Source: Gemmatimonadota bacterium (GTDB lineage: Bacteria; Latescibacterota; UBA2968; UBA8231). Taken from it: a DNA stretch of 47,919 nt. Positions 7,420 through 16,006 of the stretch are shown here, in pieces. The notes under the pieces were generated by a model. That model searched no databases. It was not told where the DNA came from and was given only the letters and a program-made list of their open reading frames with translations. Each line of letters begins with the position of its first letter. Position 1 is the stretch's first letter. Position numbers and translations under genes: made by a program. The stretch is taken from the NCBI GenBank assembly GCA_028875335.1, contig JAPPEF010000025.1, forward strand, positions 1 to 47,919. The letters are read 5' to 3'.

Positions 7420-10400
7420 TCAGGCTGGGGCCTCAGCCCGTTCTAGCAGCTTGGTGAAGTCGTAGTTGACGCTGGTGACGCCAAAGTCGGGTTCGCGCTG
7501 GAAGGGGTGGCGCAGATAGCGTACGTGGTGACTGCCGCCGTCCAAAAACTCGACTATAGCGAGAATGAAGTCGTCGGGTTTATTCAGGCTGTAGAGAATT
7601 TCGTTTTTGGTTACCGTGATGATCGCCGCCCCACTTGCGCGGCCCTTGACCTCGATGAAGCGCAGCCGCCCCGTGCTGGGCACCCGCGATTCGATATCGT
7701 AGCCGAGTTTGTCAAATTCCCGATCCGTCGGCTCATAGCCGAGGCCGCGTTCTATTTCCATGACAATAGCCCGTGCCTGAGCAGCTACTTTCTGTGTATC
7801 CACAGGTGATCGGCGTCCCGCCATAGCGTCCACTAATCCCTGCGGCACCACCAGCAAGCCGCCGAGCACTACTGGCGGTAACGGGGAGAGCTGTGCTTCA
7901 AGTTGCAATTCCTGCAGCCTCTTGTGCAGCCGGGCCTGTAACGTATCAGCTCGTTTGCGCGCTTCGTCCGAGTTGAGCCGAGCACCGCTCACGCCAGCCT
8001 TCTCTTGGAGCTTGAGTTCTTCGGCCCGGTGATCCCAGTAGGAGATTTCCTTGGTCAGACGGTCTTTGACTGCAGCTTCGGTTTTGGCGATCAACGCCAG
8101 CTTGGGATCGCGGACTTGGGCTAGATGTTCGAGGACGACTTGAGCCACGGCATAGGCTTGCGCCTTCTGCTCCATTTCTCGGTTGATCCACGCGCATTCC
8201 GATAGCTCTAAGATAGCCTCAACGCTAGGTTCGTCTTGGGCCAGCGGTCGATAGTCCAAGTAGGGGGCGTAGCGCAGGTGGCGAGCGTTGCCAGCGGCGT
8301 CGATTTCGACGTAGAGCATCTGCTTGGAGACAATCCGGCGGTCGCCCCCCCGCGTCCGGCTCGCGTCTTGAATGGCGTGTTCGAGATAGAAAAGTACTCG
8401 TGGTGTCTGCCCTGAATCGCGCTCGTCAACCAGCGCCGCTCCGCGCTTGAGTAGATCGCGGTGTTGCTCAAGCGTTAGGTCGAGGACGGCGTCCAGCAAG
8501 GGATGCCCTGGGCAGACGAATGCCGCCGCTGGCTGGCCCGGAAGCGCGATTAGGGACTTGTCGAAGGCAATTCGTTCGTAGCGAGGGGGTACCGATGTGC
8601 TTTGGTTGCGGATCGGAGCGGGGATACGCGTAACCTCGTAGCGGCGCGACTCACGTTGCCGCGCCGATCCACCGATTCGCTGGAACGCCTCCAGAAAGAA
8701 CGCTTCAATGTAATGCGGCTGTAGGCGGCGAGCCTCGGCTCGCTCCATCTCTTCGCGAACTCTCTGCACGCGGCTGGCGTCCATAGCGTCATGGACGAGT
8801 TGCCGCTCCTCTAGCAGATCCTGCAGCGCGCTGTGGTCGAGCGCCTGATCGACCGCCGTGTCGAGACGTGCGCGCACTTCTGGCTGCTCGCCGTAGCGGA
8901 TGGCTTCGAGCAGGAGGTCGCGCAACGGCCGCCCCTCAAATTCGAGCTTGCCGAGCACGTCAAATACCTGACCGCCTAGGGCTTGCCGCGCCTGTTCTAG
9001 TTTGGTCAGCAGTCGCTGGTACACATCGCCCTCGCGGGTTTCGTCTGCGACTAGATTCCACAGGTGGCACACTTCCGTCTGGCCGATTCGGTGGATGCGG
9101 CCGAAGCGCTGCTCTAGGCGGTTTGGGTTCCAGGGGAGATCGTAGTTGACCATCAGGTGCGCCCGCTGGAGGTTGATTCCTTCACCAGCGGCATCGGTGG
9201 CTAACAGCACCTGCACCGCTGGGTCATGGCGGAAGGCTTCTTGCGCTTGGTGGCGAGCTTCGCGGGCCATGCCTCCGTGAATGATGACTATCGACTCCGC
9301 ACGTCCGAGCAAGGTGGTGATGCGGTCTTGCAGATAGTGGAGCGTGTCGCGGTGCTCCGTGAAGAGCACTAGCTTCTGTGTAGGGGAGGGTACTGGACGC
9401 GGGATCTCACCACCGCCGTAGGGGGTTGTTGGCTCCCCGATCTTGCCTCTTATCCCGGACGCGGTAAAAACCTCGCTGAGTAGACTTGCAAGTTCCCGCC
9501 ACTTCGCGTCGCCACTGCGGCGACGGACATCGAGCGCACGATCTTCCAGCATCTTCAGGGTGTCGATCTCCGCTTTCAACTCCGCGATGGAGCGGGCGGC
9601 GGTCGCTTGGTCGAGGATGCGCGTTTCGGCAGCTTCGACCTCGGCCTCTGGGGCGTCGTCGAGATCCTCGATGTCTTCGTCATCGAGTTCCGGGGCTGTG
9701 GTCGGGCCGGGGCGTTGGGATTCCTCCAACTCGCCCAGACGACTCTCCAAGCGCTCGCGTCGTCGGCGTAGTGATTGGTAGATCGCCTCGGGAGATGAAG
9801 CGAGCCGTCGCTGGAGGATCGTCAGGGCAAAGCCGACCGTGCCGGCTCGCTTGGCGTTAGCGAGTGCGTCCGCCCGATTGAACTCCTCCCGCACATAGTC
9901 GGTGACCGCCTCGTAGAGTTGGGCTTCTGCCTCTGAGAGTTGGTACGGCACTGTGTAGGCGATGCGCTCGGGGAACAGCGGCTTGCCGTCGAACTTGAGT
10001 AGCCGCTCCTTGACCATGCGCCGCATCAGGTCCGAGACATCGGCCACGTGGACGCCATCGCGGAAGCGGCCTTCAAAGCGGTCGCTGTCCAGCAGCGCCA
10101 TGAAGAGTTGGAAGTCCTCTTCCTTGCCGTTGTGCGGCGTCGCCGTCATCAGCAAAAAGTGGCGCGTTAGTTCCGACAGAAGCTGTCCCAGCCGATAGCG
10201 CTTGGTGTAGCGGATCTCGCCCCCGAAGAAACTGGCCGACATCTTGTGCGCCTCGTCGCATACTACCAGATCCCAGCCAGCGTCCGGCGCTTGGAGCTTC
10301 TGCTGGACCTGTTCGTCGCGCGCTAGCTTGTCGAGGCGTGCGATGACGAGGTTCTCCTCCAAAAACCAGTTGCCGGTGCGGGCGGTTTCGAGCTTGTCGT

Positions 10401-10947
10401 TGGTCATAACATCAAAGGGCAATTGGAAGCGCTGGTAGAGTTCGTCCTGCCATTGCTCGGCGAGGCTGCCGGGGCAGACGATGAGGCACCGTTCGAGATC
10501 GCCGCGGGCAATCAGCTCCCTGATGAGTAGGCCCGCCATGATGGTCTTACCGGCACCTGGATCGTCGGCGAGGAGGAAGCGCAGCGGCTGGCGCGGTAGC
10601 ATGGATTCGTACACCGCGGTGATCTGATGGGGCAATGGCTCGACGACCGAGGTGTGGACTGCCAGCACGGGATCGAACAGATGCGCGAGGCGAATGCGCA
10701 GGGCCTCAGACACCAGCCGGAATAGAGCACCGTCGCCGTCAAAGCTCCACGGTTGCCCCTGTTCGACCACTTCGAGCCGCGCCTCGTCAGAGCGGTAGAG
10801 CAACTCATTGGCCACCTTGCCGTCCGGCGTCTTGTAGGTCAGTTCTAGGGCCTCGGAGCCAAACCACTGCACGCTGACGACCACCACGAGACCATCGGTG
10901 AGGATGCCGCTCACCGCGGCGTTAGGCTGGAGGTCTTCGAGCGTCAC
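7420..10947 (-). CDS. SNF2/DEAD-type helicase with C-terminal DUF3883, defence-associated
   Basis: This is a protein of about 1175 residues. It has a superfamily 2 ATPase: Walker A DDPGAGKT near residue 130, the DEAH box in VVCDEAHKM near 232, TATPHNG near 270, and the C-terminal helicase lobe motif ATDAAGEGIN followed by QRFGRIHRIGQ. Between the lobes is a charged coiled-coil stretch. The last 110 residues (GLGYEPTDREFDKLGYDIES then FIEVKGR) match DUF3883, a PD-(D/E)XK-like fold with an E-V-K signature. Helicases of this shape occur beside DUF499 and DUF1156 proteins in anti-phage islands. The GTG at 10947 gives the expected N-terminus VTLEDLQP; a TTG at 10968 would overlap the upstream gene by 14 bases. 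It is the last gene of the block. Confidence 0.88.
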   Translation of the reverse strand: MTLEDLQPNAAVSGILTDGLVVVVSVQWFGSEALELTYKTPDGKVANELLYRSDEARLEVVEQGQPWSFDGDGALFRLVSEALRIRLAHLFDPVLAVHTSVVEPLPHQITAVYESMLPRQPLRFLLADDPGAGKTIMAGLLIRELIARGDLERCLIVCPGSLAEQWQDELYQRFQLPFDVMTNDKLETARTGNWFLEENLVIARLDKLARDEQVQQKLQAPDAGWDLVVCDEAHKMSASFFGGEIRYTKRYRLGQLLSELTRHFLLMTATPHNGKEEDFQLFMALLDSDRFEGRFRDGVHVADVSDLMRRMVKERLLKFDGKPLFPERIAYTVPYQLSEAEAQLYEAVTDYVREEFNRADALANAKRAGTVGFALTILQRRLASSPEAIYQSLRRRRERLESRLGELEESQRPGPTTAPELDDEDIEDLDDAPEAEVEAAETRILDQATAARSIAELKAEIDTLKMLEDRALDVRRRSGDAKWRELASLLSEVFTASGIRGKIGEPTTPYGGGEIPRPVPSPTQKLVLFTEHRDTLHYLQDRITTLLGRAESIVIIHGGMAREARHQAQEAFRHDPAVQVLLATDAAGEGINLQRAHLMVNYDLPWNPNRLEQRFGRIHRIGQTEVCHLWNLVADETREGDVYQRLLTKLEQARQALGGQVFDVLGKLEFEGRPLRDLLLEAIRYGEQPEVRARLDTAVDQALDHSALQDLLEERQLVHDAMDASRVQRVREEMERAEARRLQPHYIEAFFLEAFQRIGGSARQRESRRYEVTRIPAPIRNQSTSVPPRYERIAFDKSLIALPGQPAAAFVCPGHPLLDAVLDLTLEQHRDLLKRGAALVDERDSGQTPRVLFYLEHAIQDASRTRGGDRRIVSKQMLYVEIDAAGNARHLRYAPYLDYRPLAQDEPSVEAILELSECAWINREMEQKAQAYAVAQVVLEHLAQVRDPKLALIAKTEAAVKDRLTKEISYWDHRAEELKLQEKAGVSGARLNSDEARKRADTLQARLHKRLQELQLEAQLSPLPPVVLGGLLVVPQGLVDAMAGRRSPVDTQKVAAQARAIVMEIERGLGYEPTDREFDKLGYDIESRVPSTGRLRFIEVKGRASGAAIITVTKNEILYSLNKPDDFILAIVEFLDGGSHHVRYLRHPFQREPDFGVTSVNYDFTKLLERAEAPA

Positions 10948-10954
10948 TCCCGAC

Positions 10955-13900
10955 CTATTCCCGTTCAAAACCCTGACTGGAGAACTTGAGCGTCTGGCTG
11001 TTCTCGGTGACAGTGCGCACGACGTGATCGGGAGCCCCCGAGGGGATTTCAGCTTCTATCTCCAAGGTCACGGTCACTTTTGCTCCCACTAAGCCGGCTA
11101 GATGGGCGATGACCTCATCGGCAATCTGGCTCGCATCGCGGCCGACGCGGGTAGCATCAAGGGTCACGGCCCCGTGAAAGCGTCGCGCTTTCTGTTCGGG
11201 TGGCGCAGGCGTTGGCTCTGGGCTGGTACCGACACCTGCCGACGCGCTGGCGCTCGGCTCAGCGACGCCGACGCCCGCCCCGGTTGCCGCTGCCACTGGC
11301 TCGGATTCCTGCTGTGCGATCGCGGCTTCAGGCTGGACCAGCATCCCATCACTCTCAGAGCTAAGTAGGGGGACCTCACGGCCACAGCGGAGTCCGCGAT
11401 AGCGACTCGTGGCCTCATCGAAGGCATCGGCATAGGCGAACGATTCGTCTGTCCAGAGGAGAAGCCCCAATCCGTCTTGAATGGCTGCAATTAGGACCTC
11501 TGGACCAGCGAGGCGGGGCAGGTAGAGGTAGCGGGCGAAGTGGTCTGCCAACTGCCGGATTTCCACGTGATCGCCGCGCCACAAGGGCACTCGGTCGAGT
11601 TCCATGCGCAGGCGCGTGCCCGCGAGCGCCGGTACCAACAGCTCTTCTGACCGCAGTTTCTTGCTGGCGCGCACGGCGAGCGAGTCCTGCCCAGCTAGCC
11701 GCAAAGCCTGCCACTCGACCGCTGCCTCGGGCGTGGACTGCACTGGCACGAGGAGCCACTGGTAGGCCTCCGGCAGCCGTCCCACCACAGCACCATCCTC
11801 CGACTTCAACTGCGCTTCGGCCTGTCTCACCTGATGCGGGTCGAGGTTTAGGGTCTCTTTGTCTTGGAGGATGGACGACCATGCCAAGTAGCGACGAACC
11901 GCTTCATCCAAGTCCTGTAGGCGGGTCTGGTCCACGGCGAGAAAAACCAGCGTATTGCGGAAGAGGCGCGGGGTGTTGCCGCGATTTTCGAGTATGGCGG
12001 TGGCTGCGGCCTGCGCCTTGCTGTTCGACCCGCTGCTGTGTGGGTGCTCAGTCCCCAGCACCACCAGACGAGCGTCCATGTCGTCGGGGATATCAGCGCC
12101 GGATTGCGGCACCGTATGGATGCGCTGGAAGTCACCCGTGGCGCGTAAGTCGGCGCGCAACCGCTTCTCGATCTCAGCTACTACTGGCGCGGGATCACGT
12201 CGGAATTGGTCAGCCCGGTCTTCTGCCAGCTTGGTGACGGTCGGCTGCGTTGAGTACCAGTAGCGCGGGCCATCCTGATAGAGGAAGGTCGCCTGCGTGC
12301 TCAGACGACGCAGGGCATCGCCAAAGATCGCGGGTGTTTCACCCGGCATTGCGGAGCCGAGCTTGATCCGGCGGTCCTCAATGCCGCGATTGGCCACCGA
12401 GGTCGTCGGCGCGGAGCCGAGGTACACGGTGCGCGCCACCCGGCGGGTTGCCGAGAACTTGCCTAGGTTCGCCACCTCTCCGTCAATGTGCTGTGGCAGG
12501 GCATTGGGGCCATCCACATCCGCCTCGATGATCGGCGTCCAGTTGTCGGGTAGATAGCGGGTCAACTCGTTGCGGACGTGCAGGTCGTCAATGGGGATGT
12601 GCGCCGGCATGATCAGCGGGTTGCGGTCGCCGCGTTCCCACAGGCTGTGGATGACTGCGGCCATCAGACGTAGGACACCGCGCGTGCGCTGAAACTTCAC
12701 CAGCGCGGACCAGTCTGTGTAAAGCCGGTCGAAGACCTCTGGATGGATCGGATAGGCGGCGCGCAGGCGACGCTCGTAGTCGGCGTCCCGGCATTCGGCG
12801 GGGAACTCCTGCTGCTGGGCGCGATAGAAGTCGGCGAAGGTGCGCGAGACATTGTCGCGGGCAGTGAATTGCTCGCGCTCGTTCAAGGGTTCAAATAGGC
12901 GGCGGCGCACAATCTCAAAGCCTTCTTCGGTGCTCGCTGGCGTCCAAGAGGATTCGACGCGGCCAATGACGTTCTTGAGCCGCGCCAGCGCCGCTCGGCC
13001 ACGGAGGCCGCCGACTTCCTCGTCTTCACCTTGGGCATGGGGGGAGGTCGTCGTATCCGATGACGGTAAGCTGATCACCAGCAGGCAACTGTTTGCCGCC
13101 CGCGCGGATTCGGTCAAGGTCTGGGCGAAGCTGAAGTGGGTTTCAAAGCTGCCGGCTGGTAGGTCTGAGTCGTCGTGCAACTGGCGGGCGTAGGCGACCC
13201 ATTCGTCGATCAGAATGAGGCATGGCCCGTATTCGTTCATCAGTTCGCGGAGGGTGTCGCCTGGGTTAGTGGCGCGCTCGTCGTCTTGGCGAACTTTGTC
13301 GAATGCCGCTCGCCCGCCGAGTTGCCAAGCCAGTTCGCCCCACAGCGTCTTGACTACGGTGCCGTCGTCTTTTGCCGATGGATTGCCGGGCGAGATCTTG
13401 TTGCCGACCAGCACGACCCGTTTGACGTGGTCGGGTCGGGCGGAGATTTCGGCTGACGCTATCAGGTCGTCGATGCCCAGCAAGTCGCCGGTTGGCATTC
13501 CAGAGAATAGATGGTACAGGGCCAGCATGGAGTGAGTCTTACCGCCGCCGAAGTTGGTTTGTAGCTCTACCACTGGGTCGCCGCCCTGACCACTTAGCCG
13601 CTGCATTGCTCCGCTGAGCAGGCTCTTCAGGCTTTCTGTCAGATAGGTGCGGCGAAAGAATTCTCTTGGGTTGCGGTACTCGTCCGTGCCTTCGCCGAGA
13701 TGAACCTGCCACAGGTCTGCGGCGAACTCGGCTTGCTGGTAGCCGCCGCTGGCCACGTCCTGATGTGGGTTTACGACTTCGCGCCAAGGCTTCAGACTGC
13801 CGGTCGCTTGGCTTTCGACGGTGGTACCCGCGCCGCGCCGGCGCTCGCTGCGCGCTTGTTCTTCAAAGACCAGACGGCGCAGCTCCATCTTCATGCGATT

Positions 13901-14293
13901 GACCTCGTCTGCTTGCGGCGCGGAGACGGCTGTTAGCAGACGAGCGATAGAGTCGAGGGTGCGGTCAGCGTCGTCGCTGGAGAAGCTGTCTTGATGTGCC
14001 CACTTGTTGCGGTGGCCGCGGATTTCGCTGACGAGGCTGCGCTCGGCTTGGCCGAGTACAGTGCGGAACACGTCGTTCCACGTTTCCCACATGAGCTTAA
14101 GGAGTGCGGCTACATCCCACTGATCTATGGGCTTGTCGGTTAGGTGTGGATCATCGACAAAGCGCCGGATGGTATCCATGTGTACGCCACCGGCCTTGAT
14201 TTTGTCTTGCACCTCGCGATCGACAAATGGGCCAAGTCCGTCCTTGAGGAGTTCGAGTGCTTTGCCGACGCGTTCTTGATTGGTAATGGCCAT
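10955..14293 (-). CDS. DUF499 ATPase with N-terminal Swt1-like HEPN domain
   Basis: This 1112-residue protein has about 125 N-terminal residues resembling the Swt1-type HEPN domain, including R95-N-K-W-A-H100. That fits the R-x4-H signature of HEPN ribonucleases. The ATPase core follows: Walker A NFGGGKTH near 247-254 and Walker B CLILIDEW near 358-365, the DUF499 arrangement. A proline- and alanine-rich linker near residue 1000 precedes a small C-terminal domain. DUF499 proteins accompany DUF1156 methylases and large helicases in defence islands. The most plausible role here is an NTP-driven sensor or translocation subunit with an RNase module, but this is inferred. AAGGA precedes the ATG. 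The helicase start follows within a few bases of its stop, so the two are translationally linked. Confidence 0.88.
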   Translation of the reverse strand: MAITNQERVGKALELLKDGLGPFVDREVQDKIKAGGVHMDTIRRFVDDPHLTDKPIDQWDVAALLKLMWETWNDVFRTVLGQAERSLVSEIRGHRNKWAHQDSFSSDDADRTLDSIARLLTAVSAPQADEVNRMKMELRRLVFEEQARSERRRGAGTTVESQATGSLKPWREVVNPHQDVASGGYQQAEFAADLWQVHLGEGTDEYRNPREFFRRTYLTESLKSLLSGAMQRLSGQGGDPVVELQTNFGGGKTHSMLALYHLFSGMPTGDLLGIDDLIASAEISARPDHVKRVVLVGNKISPGNPSAKDDGTVVKTLWGELAWQLGGRAAFDKVRQDDERATNPGDTLRELMNEYGPCLILIDEWVAYARQLHDDSDLPAGSFETHFSFAQTLTESARAANSCLLVISLPSSDTTTSPHAQGEDEEVGGLRGRAALARLKNVIGRVESSWTPASTEEGFEIVRRRLFEPLNEREQFTARDNVSRTFADFYRAQQQEFPAECRDADYERRLRAAYPIHPEVFDRLYTDWSALVKFQRTRGVLRLMAAVIHSLWERGDRNPLIMPAHIPIDDLHVRNELTRYLPDNWTPIIEADVDGPNALPQHIDGEVANLGKFSATRRVARTVYLGSAPTTSVANRGIEDRRIKLGSAMPGETPAIFGDALRRLSTQATFLYQDGPRYWYSTQPTVTKLAEDRADQFRRDPAPVVAEIEKRLRADLRATGDFQRIHTVPQSGADIPDDMDARLVVLGTEHPHSSGSNSKAQAAATAILENRGNTPRLFRNTLVFLAVDQTRLQDLDEAVRRYLAWSSILQDKETLNLDPHQVRQAEAQLKSEDGAVVGRLPEAYQWLLVPVQSTPEAAVEWQALRLAGQDSLAVRASKKLRSEELLVPALAGTRLRMELDRVPLWRGDHVEIRQLADHFARYLYLPRLAGPEVLIAAIQDGLGLLLWTDESFAYADAFDEATSRYRGLRCGREVPLLSSESDGMLVQPEAAIAQQESEPVAAATGAGVGVAEPSASASAGVGTSPEPTPAPPEQKARRFHGAVTLDATRVGRDASQIADEVIAHLAGLVGAKVTVTLEIEAEIPSGAPDHVVRTVTENSQTLKFSSQGFERE

Positions 14294-14344
14294 GATTTTG
14301 CTTCCTTATAGATTGCTCTTGGTCGCCATGCGACAAACGAAGAA

Positions 14345-14785
14345 GTGAAGCATAGTCAGTATTTGCAAGGCTTGGCAATAGGGGACGTCGCTTTTATCCC
14401 TCACCTCCCATTGCTGTATCCTTTCCGCTACACTCTAACCGTCAAAGACTATTATCTGGTCCATCTTGCCATTTTGAGCGGTTTGACGTATAACATAGAA
14501 ACGATTGCGACCATCATCTCGGAGGCGACCATGTACGAATCGTCGGTAGTGCAGTATTTCACGGAGAAGGCCCTTAAGCAAGGCATTGAGCAAGGCATTG
14601 AGCAAGGTATCTGCGAAAGCATCCAAGAAGTGTTGGAACTGCGCTTTCAACCGGAGGCCGTGCGCCGCTTGGCTGCTCGCCTTGAGGCCATTGACGATGT
14701 GCAGCGTCTCAAGCAATTGTTTCGGGCGGCCCTACAGGTGCCCAGCCTCGAAGCCTTTAGGCATCTGTTAGACGAAGCCGAATAG
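14345..14785 (+). pseudogene. Remnant of an Rpn/YhgA-family nuclease-transposase gene (C-terminal part)
   Basis: The frame (about 146 codons from a GTG) resembles only the C-terminal half of Rpn-family (PD-(D/E)XK) proteins. It has the helix LAILSGLTYNIETIATI, then M-x-E-S-S-V-V-Q-Y, then the G-x-E-x-G-I-E-Q-G repeat and an R-F-Q-P-E-A tail. The catalytic N-terminal domain is missing, so it is a truncated copy. The ATG at 14531 has a good site (GGAGGCGACC), so an 84-residue C-terminal fragment might still be made. It runs opposite to the defence operon, starts only 50 bases from the DUF499 start, and is followed two bases later by an antitoxin-like gene. It looks like an insertion that split the operon. 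Confidence 0.6.
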
Positions 14786-14787
14786 GG

Positions 14788-15141
14788 ATGCCTTGTAACG
14801 TCAGTACTAAGAAAACGCCCAGCCGAGTGACCAAATCCATTCGTCTGCGACCGGAAGAAGCCGACGAACTCGCGCATTTGGTGGAGAATACTGCCTACTC
14901 GGAGGCGGCCCTCATGCGTCAATGGGTGTTGGTTGGCATGGAGCGGTTTCGCGTGTCCGAGGCTATCCGCGCCTACCAAGAAGCCGAGGTTGATTTGCGG
15001 GGGGCGGCCGAACGGGCTGGGTTACCTGTGGCCGTATTATTGGAGGAAATGGCGGCTCGCAAAGTCGCCGTGCTCGATGCGCCGGAAGATTTTGGGCCCG
15101 GTCTGGAGGCTTTGCGCCAGGCTTGGCCAAAGGATGAGTAG
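14788..15141 (+). CDS. Small UPF0175-like antitoxin / ribbon-helix-helix protein
   Basis: This 117-residue protein has an N-terminal stretch KSIRLRPEEADELAHL resembling a ribbon-helix-helix start. The middle part reads SEAIRAYQEAEVDLRGAAE, then LPVAVLLEEMAARKVAV, close to the UPF0175 pattern in which a short helix-turn-helix precedes a final beta strand. UPF0175 proteins usually pair with a PIN-domain toxin, but no such toxin follows here. It starts two bases after the truncated Rpn-like frame, so the two may be translated together. It could be an orphan antitoxin left by decay, or a regulator of the Rpn-like element. Confidence 0.6.
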   Translation: MPCNVSTKKTPSRVTKSIRLRPEEADELAHLVENTAYSEAALMRQWVLVGMERFRVSEAIRAYQEAEVDLRGAAERAGLPVAVLLEEMAARKVAVLDAPEDFGPGLEALRQAWPKDE

Positions 15142-15765
15142 CTGATGTTACGCAGCACCGAACCTGTAGGGGCGACCAGCCGGTCAGCCGGTAAATGCCT
15201 TAAACGCCAGCCCGGCAATGGCTATGATCGTCGTGATCTGCAGCGGTATCACCCAGCGGTAGAGCCGGTCGATTTTGGCGTCGAGCGAATTGCGGGTGGC
15301 GTCAATTTTGGCATCATTGGCGTCGATTTTGCCTTCTAGCACCTCGCGGGTGACGTCGAGCTTGGTCTCGATGCGGCCTAAGCGGACGTCGATTTGCTCG
15401 ACAATGCCCTCTAGCCGGGCGATGCGGCCTTCGTGGTCTAACGGATACGGACGCTCTGGCTGGGACTCACTCATTATCAACCCTCCGGTTCGCTAATCAA
15501 TGTACAGCGCGAAACCCTCTGCATCAAACAAGGCAAGATCCATGCCAAGACCGAGCACAGCGGGGCGGACGGGGCGGCACCGGCTGCGACTGTATCGGGC
15601 GCGACACATGAGTGAAACTTTTTGACCTATTCCCCCGGCACCGCTAAGGACCAGTCCTTAAAAGGCGGAAGCCAAGGCCGCTCCAGCGCGTTGTGAACTG
15701 AAAAAGTTCGCGATCCGCTGACCGCAGCGAAGTGTCTCATACCTAGGACCTCGGCGTAACATCAG
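15142..15765. mobile_element. 624-bp segment bounded by 12-bp perfect inverted repeats, MITE-like candidate
   Basis: Bases 15142-15153 read CTGATGTTACGC, and 15754-15765 read the exact reverse complement. The segment between them holds one small reverse-strand gene and about 280 bp of apparently non-coding DNA. The left end continues into GTAGGGGCGACC and GCCGGTC, which also occur in the palindromic repeat at 34983-35070, next to a one-mismatch copy of the same terminus. The termini therefore look like a dispersed repeat family. I see no transposase and could not confirm a target-site duplication, so this is a non-autonomous or decayed element at best. Confidence 0.45.
15184..15474 (-). CDS. 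Small coiled-coil protein with C-terminal membrane anchor
   Basis: This 96-residue protein has a long heptad-like helix, with repeats of the type R-L-G-R-I-E-T-K-L-D and K-I-D-A-N-D-A-K-I-D. It ends with a single hydrophobic segment, VIPLQITTIIAIAGLAFKAF. The shape is that of small tail-anchored coiled-coil proteins (XhlA/DUF1640-like), which cannot be assigned a precise job. The ATG at 15474 is preceded by GGAGGG with 6-base spacing, an excellent site. It sits inside the inverted-repeat-bounded segment, between the truncated Rpn/antitoxin pair and the end of the methylase gene, so it may be cargo rather than part of the defence operon. Confidence 0.72.
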   Translation of the reverse strand: MSESQPERPYPLDHEGRIARLEGIVEQIDVRLGRIETKLDVTREVLEGKIDANDAKIDATRNSLDAKIDRLYRWVIPLQITTIIAIAGLAFKAFTG

Positions 15766-15886
15766 TGAGTAGTTTTCTCGTCGTTTAGCTGTTCTTAGAG
15801 GTATCGGATCTGATAGTCTTACAAATAAACTCATTGTGTTGACTGTACAAGTGGGTCAATCAAGATGTAGGGAACGCCACGTCGCT
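15475..15886. other. Intergenic stretch without a recognised gene
   Basis: About 410 bp lie between the small coiled-coil gene and the nucleotidyltransferase remnant. I found no coding frame with recognisable protein character. The right inverted repeat of the MITE-like segment is at 15754-15765. The weak repeats around 15610-15705 (CTTTTTGA and GAAAAAGTT) are too short to call. The stretch looks like the scar of insertions and deletions that removed the rest of the nucleotidyltransferase gene. Confidence 0.5.
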
Positions 15887-16006
15887 CTATTCGGTTGCCG
15901 TGCCCCGTGCATGAGATCCGAAGAGGACGACCCGCGAAGGCCGGAAGCCTTTCACGATGCGGTCCACCATAGTTGATATAAATGTTTCCGAGGTGGCCAC
16001 ATTCAT
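15887..16006 (-). pseudogene. Truncated MNT-type nucleotidyltransferase (NTP_transf_2) remnant
   Basis: An ATG at 16006 overlaps the methylase stop by 4 bases (ATGA). It opens 39 codons reading [10 protein letters not shown], then IVKGFRPSRVVLFGSHARG, then T-A-T-E and a TAG. The segment from R-V-V-L-F-G-S to A-R-G is the first half of the minimal nucleotidyltransferase active site, G-S-x(about 10)-D-x-D. The stop falls just before the expected D-x-D. The three codons after it still encode S-D-V, but the second aspartate and everything beyond are gone. MNT proteins are the antitoxin half of HEPN-MNT systems, where they AMPylate the HEPN toxin. The intact coupling to the methylase shows it was once part of this operon. 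Confidence 0.7.

Noticed and set aside
15600..15710. Weak inverted repeats as a terminator
   Set aside because: The arms are short, imperfect and far apart, and there is no T-run.
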